Source: Streptomyces morookaense (GTDB lineage Bacteria; Actinomycetota; Actinomycetes; Streptomycetales; Streptomycetaceae). From it: a DNA stretch of 64,000 nucleotides. Under the pieces are notes generated by a model. The model was given only the letters and a program-made list of their open reading frames with translations, ran no database searches and had not been told where the DNA came from. The position numbers and the translations under genes are program-made. Below, in pieces: positions 7,876 through 15,897 of the stretch (positions are counted from its first letter, which is position 1; each line of letters opens with the position of its first letter). The DNA is taken from assembly GCF_013030945.1 (NCBI RefSeq), contig NZ_JABBXF010000016.1, positions 124,001-188,000 on the forward strand, given 5' to 3'.

Positions 7876-8975
7876 CGGGGAACCGGGTGCAGAAAGGTGT
7901 CCAGGTCCAGGTGCCGGGCGCGCAGGATGCCGGGGCACTGCCAGGCCAGGTCGGTGCGCGGCGGCCGGTGCGCGTCGTGGAAGTAGAGGGCCTCGAAGCC
8001 GCCCGCCGCGAGGGCGACGACCGGGTTGGCCACGAGGAGGTCCCGTACGCCCGGGGTGTCGCGCACGACGCGCAGGACGAGCCGCTTGCCGCCGAAGTGG
8101 TCGGCGGGCAGCCGGCATTCGGGGTGGAAGCGCTGTTTGAACTGGAAGATGCCCTTGCTGAGGAACGGCTCGCAGCCCGAGAGGTCGACGTGCGTCATCC
8201 CGTGCATGCAGGCCCACTCCAGGGCGAAGTGTGTGAGCGCCCTGGCGGCGCCGCTCGCGTAGTGATCCTCGGCCCCGTCGAGGACGCCGAGCAGTCGCAT
8301 GGTCAGGGTCCGGGAGCGGGCCCGGCGGGCGCACAGCACCCCGGCGACCCGGGTGCCGTTCTCGACGACGAAGAACAGCGCCCCGCGCCGGAAGAGGCAT
8401 TCGTAGGCGAGGGCGGGCGGGACGCTGCGGGTCGCGCCGCCGTGCCGGCGGCGCATGGTCGGCAGGTGCATCCGCTCGTAGAAGTGGTCGAACGCGCCGG
8501 GTCCGGTGGCCTGTTCCCAGGTCCAGCCGCGTTCCCTGCGGCGGGCGGCGAAGCCGCGCCGCTCGCGCCGGGAGATCCGCGCGCGCAGCGCCTCGGTGCC
8601 CTCGCCGACCGGGACGACAAGGCGTACCCGGAAGGGCAGCAGGAGCGTGGCCGGGGGCAGGGCGGGCACGGCCCGGGCCGTCGTGCCGCGCAGCAGGATG
8701 TCGGCGGGCGCGTCGCCGGTGCCGGCTGCCGCGGTGGGGACGCCCTGCTGCCGCAGGAACTCCAGGACGTGGCGCGGGCCTTCGTCCAGCCCCGCGTAGC
8801 TCAGCCGCACGGGGCCGGCCGGCAGCGAGCGGGCGCGCACGGGGCGGTGGCGGCCGCGTACACCGTCCCAGCCGCAGTGGACGGGGGCCAGGCAGGGGCC
8901 GGTGTCCCAGGCGTACCGGGCGTGCAGGGCGGTGCGCGAGGGCAGCGGGGCGCGGGGCGGCGCCGGGGAGTTCAC
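7872..8975 (-). CDS. FemAB/GNAT-like acyl- or aminoacyltransferase
   Basis: A 367-residue protein with a GNAT-like core in its second half (ALFFVVENGTRVAGVLCARR near 225, then HVDLSGCEPFLSKG and IFQFKQRFHPECRLP near 300). The FQFK...F pattern is like the C-terminal half of FemAB/FemX peptidyltransferases. A basic helix (RISRRERRGFAARRRERGW) near 135 could bind RNA or an acidic donor. Start is GTG 8975, overlapping the methyltransferase stop (GTGA). Together with an ATP-grasp partner it suggests amide formation on a small molecule. The exact family is uncertain. Confidence 0.65.
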   Translation of the reverse strand: MNSPAPPRAPLPSRTALHARYAWDTGPCLAPVHCGWDGVRGRHRPVRARSLPAGPVRLSYAGLDEGPRHVLEFLRQQGVPTAAAGTGDAPADILLRGTTARAVPALPPATLLLPFRVRLVVPVGEGTEALRARISRRERRGFAARRRERGWTWEQATGPGAFDHFYERMHLPTMRRRHGGATRSVPPALAYECLFRRGALFFVVENGTRVAGVLCARRARSRTLTMRLLGVLDGAEDHYASGAARALTHFALEWACMHGMTHVDLSGCEPFLSKGIFQFKQRFHPECRLPADHFGGKRLVLRVVRDTPGVRDLLVANPVVALAAGGFEALYFHDAHRPPRTDLAWQCPGILRARHLDLDTFLHPVPR

Positions 8976-9721
8976 GGCGCCCCCTCGGTGACGGGCCGGT
9001 AGACGGAGATGCAGCGCCGGGTGTCGGGCCGTACGGTGCCGCCCTGCCAGCCCGGCCAGCGGTCTTCGAGGGCCAGCCCGGCGGCCGCGGCCATCAGGTC
9101 CATCTCCGACGGCCAGACGTACCGGATGACCGAGCGGTACGGAGTGACGCCGCCGTTCTCGACGACCATGGTCTGCCGTTCCATGATCTGGGAGACCGGG
9201 TCGCAACGGACGACGGAGAAGCGGAAGCGGTCCGGTCCGGTGTGCAGGTGGCGGAGGGAGGGGCCGCTGCCGACGGCGTCGGGGATCTGGTGGTCGACGA
9301 CGAAGCGCCCGCAGGGGCCGGCCAGATGGCGGGCCGCGACGGCGAAGCAGGCGGTCTGACGGCGCTGGTCGGGCACGCAGAAGAGGCTGTTGAAGACGGA
9401 GTAGACGAGCGCGAAGCGGCGGCCGAGGTCGCAGTCGGTCATGTCGGCGAGCTCGGTGCGGACGAGCTCGGCGCCGGGTTTGGCGCGCAGCCGCCGCAGC
9501 ATGTCGGGCGAGGTGTCGACGCCGTGGACGCTGATGCCGCGGGCGGCGAGGGGGATGGCGATGCGGCCGGTGCCGACGCCCAGTTCGAGGGCGCCGCCGT
9601 CGCGCCCGTAGCGGGCCAGGACCTCGACGGCCGCCTCGCCGTCGTCGAAGTCGAGGGAGTACCAGTCGTCGTAGACGTCGCCGAACGTCCGGCCGTAGTC
9701 GTCATCGTGGTCCGTCGCCAC
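8972..9721 (-). CDS. class I SAM-dependent methyltransferase
   Basis: A 249-residue protein with the Rossmann methyltransferase motif I (ALELGVGTGRIAIPLA, about residues 44-59), the acidic motif II (GVDTS) and a motif near ADMTDCDLGRRFALVYSVF. It has the small-molecule methyltransferase length. GTG 9721 start, overlapping the end of the F420-type gene by 20 bp. In azoxy pathways such as azodyrecin a SAM methyltransferase does late tailoring, so this may be a tailoring enzyme. The link to the genes at 127-4180 is inference because the strands differ. Confidence 0.85.
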   Translation of the reverse strand: MATDHDDDYGRTFGDVYDDWYSLDFDDGEAAVEVLARYGRDGGALELGVGTGRIAIPLAARGISVHGVDTSPDMLRRLRAKPGAELVRTELADMTDCDLGRRFALVYSVFNSLFCVPDQRRQTACFAVAARHLAGPCGRFVVDHQIPDAVGSGPSLRHLHTGPDRFRFSVVRCDPVSQIMERQTMVVENGGVTPYRSVIRYVWPSEMDLMAAAAGLALEDRWPGWQGGTVRPDTRRCISVYRPVTEGAP

Positions 9722-10646
9722 CGGCGGCGCCTCCGTTCGCGTCGTGCGCCGGCCGGAGCCGTGCGATGTGCGGCAGGGCGGCCGCGACGACCGCGTCGAA
9801 CGTCCCGGCCTTTCCGGCGAACACCCCGGAGGGGCGGGGCCGGTGGAGGACGAGGTCGGTGAAGCCCAGCGCCGCGCAGCCGGCGGCGAAGGCGGTCAGC
9901 CGGTCGGCCGAGTCGGTCAGGTCCGGGACCAGACGGCTGCCGAGGACGATGCGGTCCAGGCTCGCGGGGTCCCGGACCGCCCGGGCGCAGGCCTCGTCCA
10001 TGGCGCGGGCCTGCCGGGCCAGCAGCGGCAGCACGGCGGGGCCCGTGACCCGGCCCGGCCGGGCCGGGTCGCCCGCGGTGACCCAGGCCTGCCCGTACCG
10101 CGCGGCCAGGCGCATGCCGCGCGGGCCGGCCGCCGCGATCGCGAAGGGGATCCGCGGCTGCTGCACGCAGCCGGGCACCGTGCGGGCGTCGCGTGCGGTG
10201 TAGAACGGGCCGTCGTGGTCGGTGGCCGGGTGCCGGAGCAGGCGGTCGAGGAGCGTGACGAACTCCTCGAAGCGGCGCGTGCGGGCGCCCGGCGGCAGCG
10301 CGGGACCGCCCAGCGCCTGGGCGTCGAAGCCGTCGGCGCCCGCGCCGATCCCCGCGGTGAGGCGGCCGCCCGCGATGTGGTCGAGCGTCATCAACTCCTT
10401 GGCCAGGACGACCGGGTGCCGGAAGTTCGGGGTGGCCACCAGGGGGCCGATGCGGATCCGGCGGGTGACCGCGGCGACGGCGGCCAGCAGCGGGACCGAG
10501 CCGAACCACGGTGCGTCGCGCAGCGACCGCCAGGTCAGGTGGTCGTACGTCCAGGCGTGGTCGAAGCCGGCTTCCTCGGCGGCCTGCCAGATCTCCCGGG
10601 CCTCGGGCCACGGGTGTTCGGGAAGGATGACGACTCCCGTGCGCAT
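9702..10646 (-). CDS. LLM-class F420-dependent oxidoreductase
   Basis: A 314-residue TIM-barrel protein of the luciferase-like family. Visible marks are the N-terminal strand MRTGVVILPE, GFDHAWTYDHLTWRSL near 28, IGPLVATPNFRHPVVLAKELMTLD and GRLTAGIGAG near 95. Actinobacterial members usually use reduced F420 for hydride transfer. The ATG at 10646 sits 8 bp after the upstream stop with GAGGCGG as ribosome site. It is the second gene of the operon, and its product probably reduces or oxidises a pathway intermediate. Confidence 0.87.
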   Translation of the reverse strand: MRTGVVILPEHPWPEAREIWQAAEEAGFDHAWTYDHLTWRSLRDAPWFGSVPLLAAVAAVTRRIRIGPLVATPNFRHPVVLAKELMTLDHIAGGRLTAGIGAGADGFDAQALGGPALPPGARTRRFEEFVTLLDRLLRHPATDHDGPFYTARDARTVPGCVQQPRIPFAIAAAGPRGMRLAARYGQAWVTAGDPARPGRVTGPAVLPLLARQARAMDEACARAVRDPASLDRIVLGSRLVPDLTDSADRLTAFAAGCAALGFTDLVLHRPRPSGVFAGKAGTFDAVVAAALPHIARLRPAHDANGGAAGGDGPR

Positions 10647-10654
10647 CGGCCGCC

Positions 10655-12010
10655 TCACGTGTCCCGGACGCCCGCGGCCTTGTGCAGCACCTCGGCCAGG
10701 TCCGCCGACTGGGCGGCGGGCCGGAGGGCGTCGGCGGGCAGCGGGGTGTAGTCGTCGGCGTCGTACGAGCCGGAGCCGTGCAGGACGACCTCGTCGGCGC
10801 GGACCAGTCCGCGCTCGACCGCCAGCAGGGTGCCGGTCACCACCATCACCAGCGACCATTCCCGCAACTTCCGTGGATCCGCGGGCAGTTGCACGTCCGC
10901 CTGCGCCACCAGGGCGCGGACCTGGGCGTAACGGCCGAGGCACTCGTGGAGGGAGACCACGATGCCGCTGCCGCCCTGCTCCCGGATCAGCGCGCTCATG
11001 CGCGGCGCGGTGGCCGGCCGCTCGGTGTAGAAGGTGGGGTCGATGCTCTCGCGGGGGTCGAAGGCGGCCGCGGGGAACACCGGGTTGGCGTTCTGGACGT
11101 ACAGGCCGCTCACCGGGTGCCGGCGGTACGGGGGCGACGCGGCGCCGGCGTACAGGTCCTGCACCATGTCCGGGGTCCGCAGGTGCTGGACGAGGAGATA
11201 GCCGGGCGGGTCGTCCCGCGCGCCCGGCTCCGCGGCGAGGAGCCGGGTGCCCAGGTGGTGGCCGAACAGCCCGAAGGCGCTGGAGACGGCATGCGAGTGC
11301 CAGCGGATCCTGCCCTCGGGCAGCGGGAGGAACTCGGCCTCGTAGAAGGCCCGTACGGTGTCCGCTGCACGGTAGTTGTCGAGGTCGAGCGTATGCCAGA
11401 TATGCACTCCGGCCGCCCGCGCGAGCTCCGCCGCACAGGTTTCGGCGGCCTCCTGCGCCAGGGCCTTCACTGCGGCACCGGAACCGTCGTGCACGACGAC
11501 GGGGTTGCGCTCGCGCAGTCCGGGATCGGCGGCCAGACGGGAGTGCCACACCTTGCCGGCGGACTCCCGGGGGACGACACAGGCGATGCGCAGCTGGTCG
11601 CGGGTGACGAGGCCGGCGTCGACGGCGCGCAGCACCGCGTCGCGCAGGGCGGTGGCCTTGTTCGCCGACGACGGGGTGACGAGCATCAGCTGCTCCCCCG
11701 TCTCGCGGATGTGGCGCACGGCGCGCGCCACGATGACCAGGGAGGCGAAGGTCTTGGTGGTGCGGGTGGCCGGGTTGCGCATGAGGTCGAGGAGGACGAG
11801 CCGCACGCCGTGGTGCGTGCCGAGGGCGGCCGAGGCGAGCCCGGAGACGGAGAGGAACTCCCTTACGGAGTCGTCGAGTTGTGGCAGTCGCTGCTCCGGC
11901 GTGCCGTCGCCCGCCGTGCCGTGCTCGCGGACGTGGTCGAGCGCCGACTGGATCCGGTCGTAGTACCGCGCGATCGCATTGTCCAGAACAGCTCGCCTGC
12001 GTGGCACCAT
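10655..12010 (-). CDS. conserved protein of unknown function (DUF6002-like?), first gene of operon
   Basis: A 451-residue cytosolic protein without signal or membrane segment. I cannot place it firmly. It resembles actinobacterial proteins I recall as DUF6002. A segment LVTPSSANKATALRDAVLRA near residue 130 recalls the phosphate/PLP loops of fold-type II PLP enzymes (serine, asparagine and lysine in one loop), but no full signature is present. ATG 12010 follows a GGAAGGACGGA ribosome site. As the first gene of a run with F420 oxidoreductase, methyltransferase, acyltransferase and ATP-grasp genes, it is likely an enzyme of that pathway. Confidence 0.72.
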   Translation of the reverse strand: MVPRRRAVLDNAIARYYDRIQSALDHVREHGTAGDGTPEQRLPQLDDSVREFLSVSGLASAALGTHHGVRLVLLDLMRNPATRTTKTFASLVIVARAVRHIRETGEQLMLVTPSSANKATALRDAVLRAVDAGLVTRDQLRIACVVPRESAGKVWHSRLAADPGLRERNPVVVHDGSGAAVKALAQEAAETCAAELARAAGVHIWHTLDLDNYRAADTVRAFYEAEFLPLPEGRIRWHSHAVSSAFGLFGHHLGTRLLAAEPGARDDPPGYLLVQHLRTPDMVQDLYAGAASPPYRRHPVSGLYVQNANPVFPAAAFDPRESIDPTFYTERPATAPRMSALIREQGGSGIVVSLHECLGRYAQVRALVAQADVQLPADPRKLREWSLVMVVTGTLLAVERGLVRADEVVLHGSGSYDADDYTPLPADALRPAAQSADLAEVLHKAAGVRDT

Positions 12011-12087
12011 GGGCCCGCTTCCGTCCTTCCGGCAGGCTCGGTTTCACCGAGATCAGCCGTCCCCCGAGGGCGTGCGGTCGTCGAGTT

Positions 12088-12117
12088 TATCTCCGGAATA
12101 TCCGGTTCCTGGAGATA
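12088..12117. promoter_or_regulatory. inverted repeat in divergent promoter region
   Basis: TATCTCC (12088-12094) and GGAGATA (12111-12117) face each other across 16 bases that contain a near-palindromic CCGGAATATCCGG. The site lies between the divergent DUF6002-like operon and the MFS gene and is AT-rich for this genome, so it is a plausible shared operator. Confidence 0.4.
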
Positions 12118-12196
12118 TTTACCGGCCACCTTGCGCGGCCCTCCGGCGACGGTATTCGGATCAGTGATCCCCTTGCCCCGCCGCACACTTGGCGAC

Positions 12197-13507
12197 GTGA
12201 GCAGCCCCTCTCTCCGCTCCCTGCGGCCGGCGGTCCCCACGGGTCCGCCGTCGCTGCTGCGGGACCGCAACTTCGTCCTCCTCTCCTGGGCCCGCACCGT
12301 CTCGGTGCTGGGCAACGGCTTCGCGCGCGTGGCCCTGTCCTTCGCCGTCCTGGGGCTGCCCGGGACCACACCCGGCGAACTGTCCCTGGTCCTGGCCTGC
12401 CAGGCACTCCCCCAGCTGCTGTTCGTCCTCGTGGGCGGGGTGATCGCCGACCGGGTCCCCCGGGTCCGGCTGCTGGCCGCCGCCGAGTCGACCGGGGCCG
12501 CCGCCTACACCGGGCTCGCGGCGATGACGCTCACGGGACACGCGCCCCTGGCCGCGCTCGCCGGGCTGGCCACGGTGGCGGGGCTGGCGACCGCGCTGTT
12601 CGCCCCGGCGATGACGGCCGTGGTCCCCGAGATCGTGCCCGCGGACCGGCTGACGGAGGCGAACGCGCTGCTGCGCATGGGAATGAACACGGCCATGCTG
12701 CTGGGCCTGGCGCTGTCGGGCGTGGTGGTCTCCCTGGTGGGCGCGGGGTGGGCACTGGCCGTGGACGCGGCGTCGTTCCTCGCCGGGGCCGGCCTGATAG
12801 CGGGCATCCGGGTGCGCACACCGCGCCCGTTGCGGACGGGCGGGGGCTCGGGGTGGCGCGATATGCGGGACGGCTGGCGGGAGTTCGCGTCACGCCAGTG
12901 GCTGTGGGTGGTGGTGCTCCAGTACACGTTCGTCGTGGCGGCGGTGAGCGCGGAGACCGGCGTGCTCGGCCCCCTGGTGAGCGAACACGGCCCGGGCGGG
13001 GCCCGCGCCTGGTCCGCGGTGGTGGCGGCCCAGGCGGTGGGCACGATCGCGGGGGCGGCCCTGGCGGCACGGCTGCGCCCGCGCCGCCCGATGCTCGTCG
13101 CGGTACTGGCCACCTTCCCGGCGGCGGCACCGATGCTGCTGCTGGGCCTGCATGCACCCCTCTGGCCGACCGTCGTGGTGGCCTTCCTCGCCGGGGTGTC
13201 GGGGGACGTCTTCGGGGTGCTGTGGGCGACGACCCTCCAACGCGAGGTGCCTGCGGCGGCCCTGTCGCGGGTGAGCTCCTACGACTGGTTCGGCTCACTG
13301 GCGTTCGCGCCGGTGGGGCTCTACGCGGCCGGTCCGCTCGCCGCGGCGGCCGGGGCGGATGTGGCCCTGCTGGGGTGCGCGGACGTGGTCGTCCTGGCGA
13401 CGACGGCGGCACTGCTGGCGCCGGGGGTACGGCGACTGGGGGCGGGCCGGGCCGGGCCGCCGTCTCAGGGATCCCCGAGCAACGCGTCCAGCCGGCCGAC
13501 CACTTGA
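12197..13507 (+). CDS. MFS transporter (multidrug efflux type)
   Basis: A 436-residue protein with about 12 hydrophobic segments and the MFS loop GGVIADRVPRVRLL after segment 2. N-terminal LLRDRNFVLLSWARTVSVLGNGF is typical of MFS_3/EntS-like exporters. I chose GTG 12197. GTG 12164 and TTG 12173 are in-frame alternatives. The gene diverges from the five-gene operon and shares its upstream region, so it may export the product of that operon. Its 3' end overlaps the convergent small gene by 43 bp. Confidence 0.85.
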   Translation: MSSPSLRSLRPAVPTGPPSLLRDRNFVLLSWARTVSVLGNGFARVALSFAVLGLPGTTPGELSLVLACQALPQLLFVLVGGVIADRVPRVRLLAAAESTGAAAYTGLAAMTLTGHAPLAALAGLATVAGLATALFAPAMTAVVPEIVPADRLTEANALLRMGMNTAMLLGLALSGVVVSLVGAGWALAVDAASFLAGAGLIAGIRVRTPRPLRTGGGSGWRDMRDGWREFASRQWLWVVVLQYTFVVAAVSAETGVLGPLVSEHGPGGARAWSAVVAAQAVGTIAGAALAARLRPRRPMLVAVLATFPAAAPMLLLGLHAPLWPTVVVAFLAGVSGDVFGVLWATTLQREVPAAALSRVSSYDWFGSLAFAPVGLYAAGPLAAAAGADVALLGCADVVVLATTAALLAPGVRRLGAGRAGPPSQGSPSNASSRPTT

Positions 13508-13836
13508 CGCAGCTCGCGGGCGTTGCGGGGCGACATGGCCTGCATCACCGCGGCGAGCAGTTCGCGGGCGTGGTGCGGGTTGCCGCAGCAGAGCCAGTGC
13601 GGGTCGTCTTCGTCCTCGTCGGCCCACAACTGGCGCTCGGTCCGGCGGGTGTGCTCCTTCCACAGGCGCACGGCGGCAGCGGTGTCCCCGGGGGACAGAT
13701 AGCTCCTGCTGCGTTCCAGACGGGCGATCGCGGCGAGGGCCCGCGAAGAAAGCCCGTCGATGACGGGCTTCGCGCTCTGCGACCGAGGCCGGTGCGGGAG
13801 ACCGGCCCGGATGCGCGCCGGCCGGCTACGCGGCAT
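13465..13836 (-). CDS. small hypothetical protein
   Basis: A 123-residue basic-then-acidic protein with no signal or membrane segment. It carries a helix SRALAAIARLERSRSYLSP, an acidic patch DEDEDDPHW followed by LCCGNPHHAREL, and a C-terminal helix. Cys-Cys and His-His pairs could bind a metal. Codon use looks normal. It overlaps the MFS gene tail to tail. Function not recognised. Confidence 0.6.
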   Translation of the reverse strand: MPRSRPARIRAGLPHRPRSQSAKPVIDGLSSRALAAIARLERSRSYLSPGDTAAAVRLWKEHTRRTERQLWADEDEDDPHWLCCGNPHHARELLAAVMQAMSPRNARELRQVVGRLDALLGDP

Positions 13837-14025
13837 GTGCCTTTCGGTTCGTCGTCATGCCGTGGATCGTGCCAGGGCCCGGTCAAGAAGGCGATCGGGT
13901 TTCCCACCCGCCCGGTCGGGCGCCGTCGATGCGGTCGAGCAACGCCCGGGCCTCGGTGGTGCGGTGGCGGTCCGGGCCCAGGGCGGTCGGGCAGGCATCG
14001 TGGGCGGCTGCGGCCCTGGCAGGGG

Positions 14026-14604
14026 TCACCGCCCCAACGCGCTGCCGGCCCAGCCCTGTTCCAGCAGGGCGAACAGTTCGTGCACGGTCCCGGCCGGGTC
14101 CGGGCTCTCGCGGGCGATGCCGGGGGCTTCGAGGGCGAAGTGGGCCAGGCCGGTGACGGCGGGGGCGTCCGGGTCGAGGCCGGTGGCCTCGGCGAGGGCG
14201 GCGGCCAGTGCCTTCTCGTGACGGGACCACATGCGCCGGGCGTAGTCCCGCAGGGCGGGGGTGGATTCGATGAGGACGAAAAAGGGGTCGTCGAGCCGTA
14301 CGGAGGCATGGGTGTTCGCGATGTGGTCGCGCAGGGCATGCAGCACGGACCGGTCCGGCTCCCGGTCGCGGACGGCGGCGACCAGGCCGCTCTCGATGTC
14401 CTCGTCCAGATCGAAGACGAGGGCTTCCTTACTGGGGAAGTGCTTGAACAGGGTGCTCAGCGAGACGTCGGCCGCCTCCGCGATCTCCCGCACGCCGACG
14501 TCGTCGAAGCCGCGCTCGGTGAACAGCCGCAGGGCGGCATCCGCCAAGGCCTGCCTGGTACGCGCCTTCTTGCGCTCGCGGCGCCCTGTCGTCGTCTCGG
14601 CCAT
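14026..14604 (-). CDS. TetR-family regulator of the divergent monooxygenase
   Basis: A 192-residue regulator with a standard TetR HTH at about residues 12-58 (RQALADAALRLFTERGF, VREIAEAADVSLSTLFKHF). The remainder is a helical ligand domain. It is divergent from a TetX-like FAD monooxygenase with 117 bp between them, in which two palindromic sites are visible (14629-14662). It most likely represses the monooxygenase and itself, responding to an aromatic or antibiotic ligand. Confidence 0.9.
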   Translation of the reverse strand: MAETTTGRRERKKARTRQALADAALRLFTERGFDDVGVREIAEAADVSLSTLFKHFPSKEALVFDLDEDIESGLVAAVRDREPDRSVLHALRDHIANTHASVRLDDPFFVLIESTPALRDYARRMWSRHEKALAAALAEATGLDPDAPAVTGLAHFALEAPGIARESPDPAGTVHELFALLEQGWAGSALGR

Positions 14605-14628
14605 GCCCTCACCCTACCCTCTGGGGCA

Positions 14629-14662
14629 GATTCGCTCGTAAAACGAATCGACTTCGAAGTCG
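14629..14662. promoter_or_regulatory. two palindromic operator candidates between TetR and FAD monooxygenase
   Basis: GATTCG (14629-14634) and CGAATC (14644-14649) form an inverted repeat with 9-base spacing. Overlapping it by one base is a perfect 14-bp palindrome, CGACTTCGAAGTCG (14649-14662). Both lie in the 117-bp divergent gap, where a TetR dimer would bind. Confidence 0.6.
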
Positions 14663-14721
14663 GAGCCGTTGTACTTTTGGAGCTGCTGGCCTTCCTACTC
14701 CGTGGAACGGAGCGATTCCCC

Positions 14722-15891
14722 ATGTCCACCACCCCTCGCATCGCCATCGTCGGCGCCGGCCCCGGCGGCCTCGTCTGCGCGCGCGTCCTGCAGCAGCACG
14801 GCGTGCCCGTCACGGTCTTCGAGCGCGACACCGACCCGGACTCCCGCTCGCAGGGCGGCTCCCTCGACATCCACGACGACACCGGCCAGGTCGCACTGCG
14901 CGCAGCCGGTCTGTTCGAGCAGTTCCTCGCCCTGTCCCGGCCCGAGGGCCAGGAGTGGCGCATGTACGACCGTCACGCCGCCCTCATACGTCACGACAAG
15001 GCCGACGACGGCGATCTGAGCAGGCCCGAGATCGACCGCGGGCAGCTGCGTGCCCTCCTGCTGGACTCCCTCGCACCGGGCACCGTCCGCTGGGGCCGGC
15101 CCGTGGAGTCCGTCACCCCGCTCCCCGACGGCACCGCCCGGCTGCACCACCAGGACGGCACCGCCGAGGAGTTCGACCTCGTCGTCGGTGCCGACGGCGC
15201 CTGGTCCCGGGTGCGCCCCGCGCTCTCCGCCGCCCGGCCCGCCTACACCGGCGTCACGATGGTGGAGGCCCTCTACGACGACGTCGACCACCGGCACCCG
15301 GGGATCGCCCGCCTGGTCGGACGCGGCACCATGTCGGCCAAGGCGGGCAGCCGCACCATTTTCCTGCAGCGCAACAGCAACGGGCATGTCCGCGCCTACG
15401 CCTCCTTCCGCGGCCCCGAGGACTGGCACGCCGGCCTCGACCTCGCGGACACCGAAGCCGTACGCGCCCGCCTGCTCGGCCTGTTCGAGGGCTGGGACGA
15501 GAGCCTGCTGGACATCCTGCGCAACAACGAGGGCGGGTTCGTCAACCGGCCCCAGTTCGTCCTTCCCGTCCCCCATACGTGGCAGCGCGTCCCCGGCGTC
15601 ACCCTGCTCGGCGACGCCGCCCATCTGATGCCGCCCGCCGGCGTGGGCGCCAACCTCGCCCTGCTCGACGGCGCCGAACTCGCCCAGGCCGTCGTCGGGC
15701 ATGCCACCGTCGACGAGGCACTCCACGCCTACGAGAGCGTGATGCTGCCCCGCGGCGCCGACAACGCCGAGTTCGCCCAGCAGATGCTCGCCACCCTGCT
15801 GCCCGAGACGGATTCCGACGACGCCCTCTTCCCCGACGACCTCTGGCCGGACGCCACGGACGCCGACCCGGACCCTGCTCCGGCCGGTTGA
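14722..15891 (+). CDS. FAD-dependent monooxygenase (TetX/PHBH-like)
   Basis: A 389-residue flavoprotein hydroxylase. It has the dinucleotide-binding GxGxxG (IVGAGPGGLVCARVL, residues 9-23), the DG motif (LVVGADGAWSRVR near 160) and the GD motif (VTLLGDAAHLMPPAGVGAN near 295). Group A enzymes of this kind use NAD(P)H and O2 to hydroxylate aromatic compounds, and TetX-like ones inactivate tetracyclines. ATG 14722 follows a GGAACGGAG site. The divergent TetR suggests substrate-induced expression. Its 3' end is 6 bp from the convergent LuxR gene. Confidence 0.9.
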   Translation: MSTTPRIAIVGAGPGGLVCARVLQQHGVPVTVFERDTDPDSRSQGGSLDIHDDTGQVALRAAGLFEQFLALSRPEGQEWRMYDRHAALIRHDKADDGDLSRPEIDRGQLRALLLDSLAPGTVRWGRPVESVTPLPDGTARLHHQDGTAEEFDLVVGADGAWSRVRPALSAARPAYTGVTMVEALYDDVDHRHPGIARLVGRGTMSAKAGSRTIFLQRNSNGHVRAYASFRGPEDWHAGLDLADTEAVRARLLGLFEGWDESLLDILRNNEGGFVNRPQFVLPVPHTWQRVPGVTLLGDAAHLMPPAGVGANLALLDGAELAQAVVGHATVDEALHAYESVMLPRGADNAEFAQQMLATLLPETDSDDALFPDDLWPDATDADPDPAPAG

Positions 15892-15897
15892 ACCCGG

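Noticed and set aside
13837-14025. Possible small gene between the hypothetical protein and TetR
   Set aside because: Open frames exist on both strands but have no ribosome site and no recognisable sequence.
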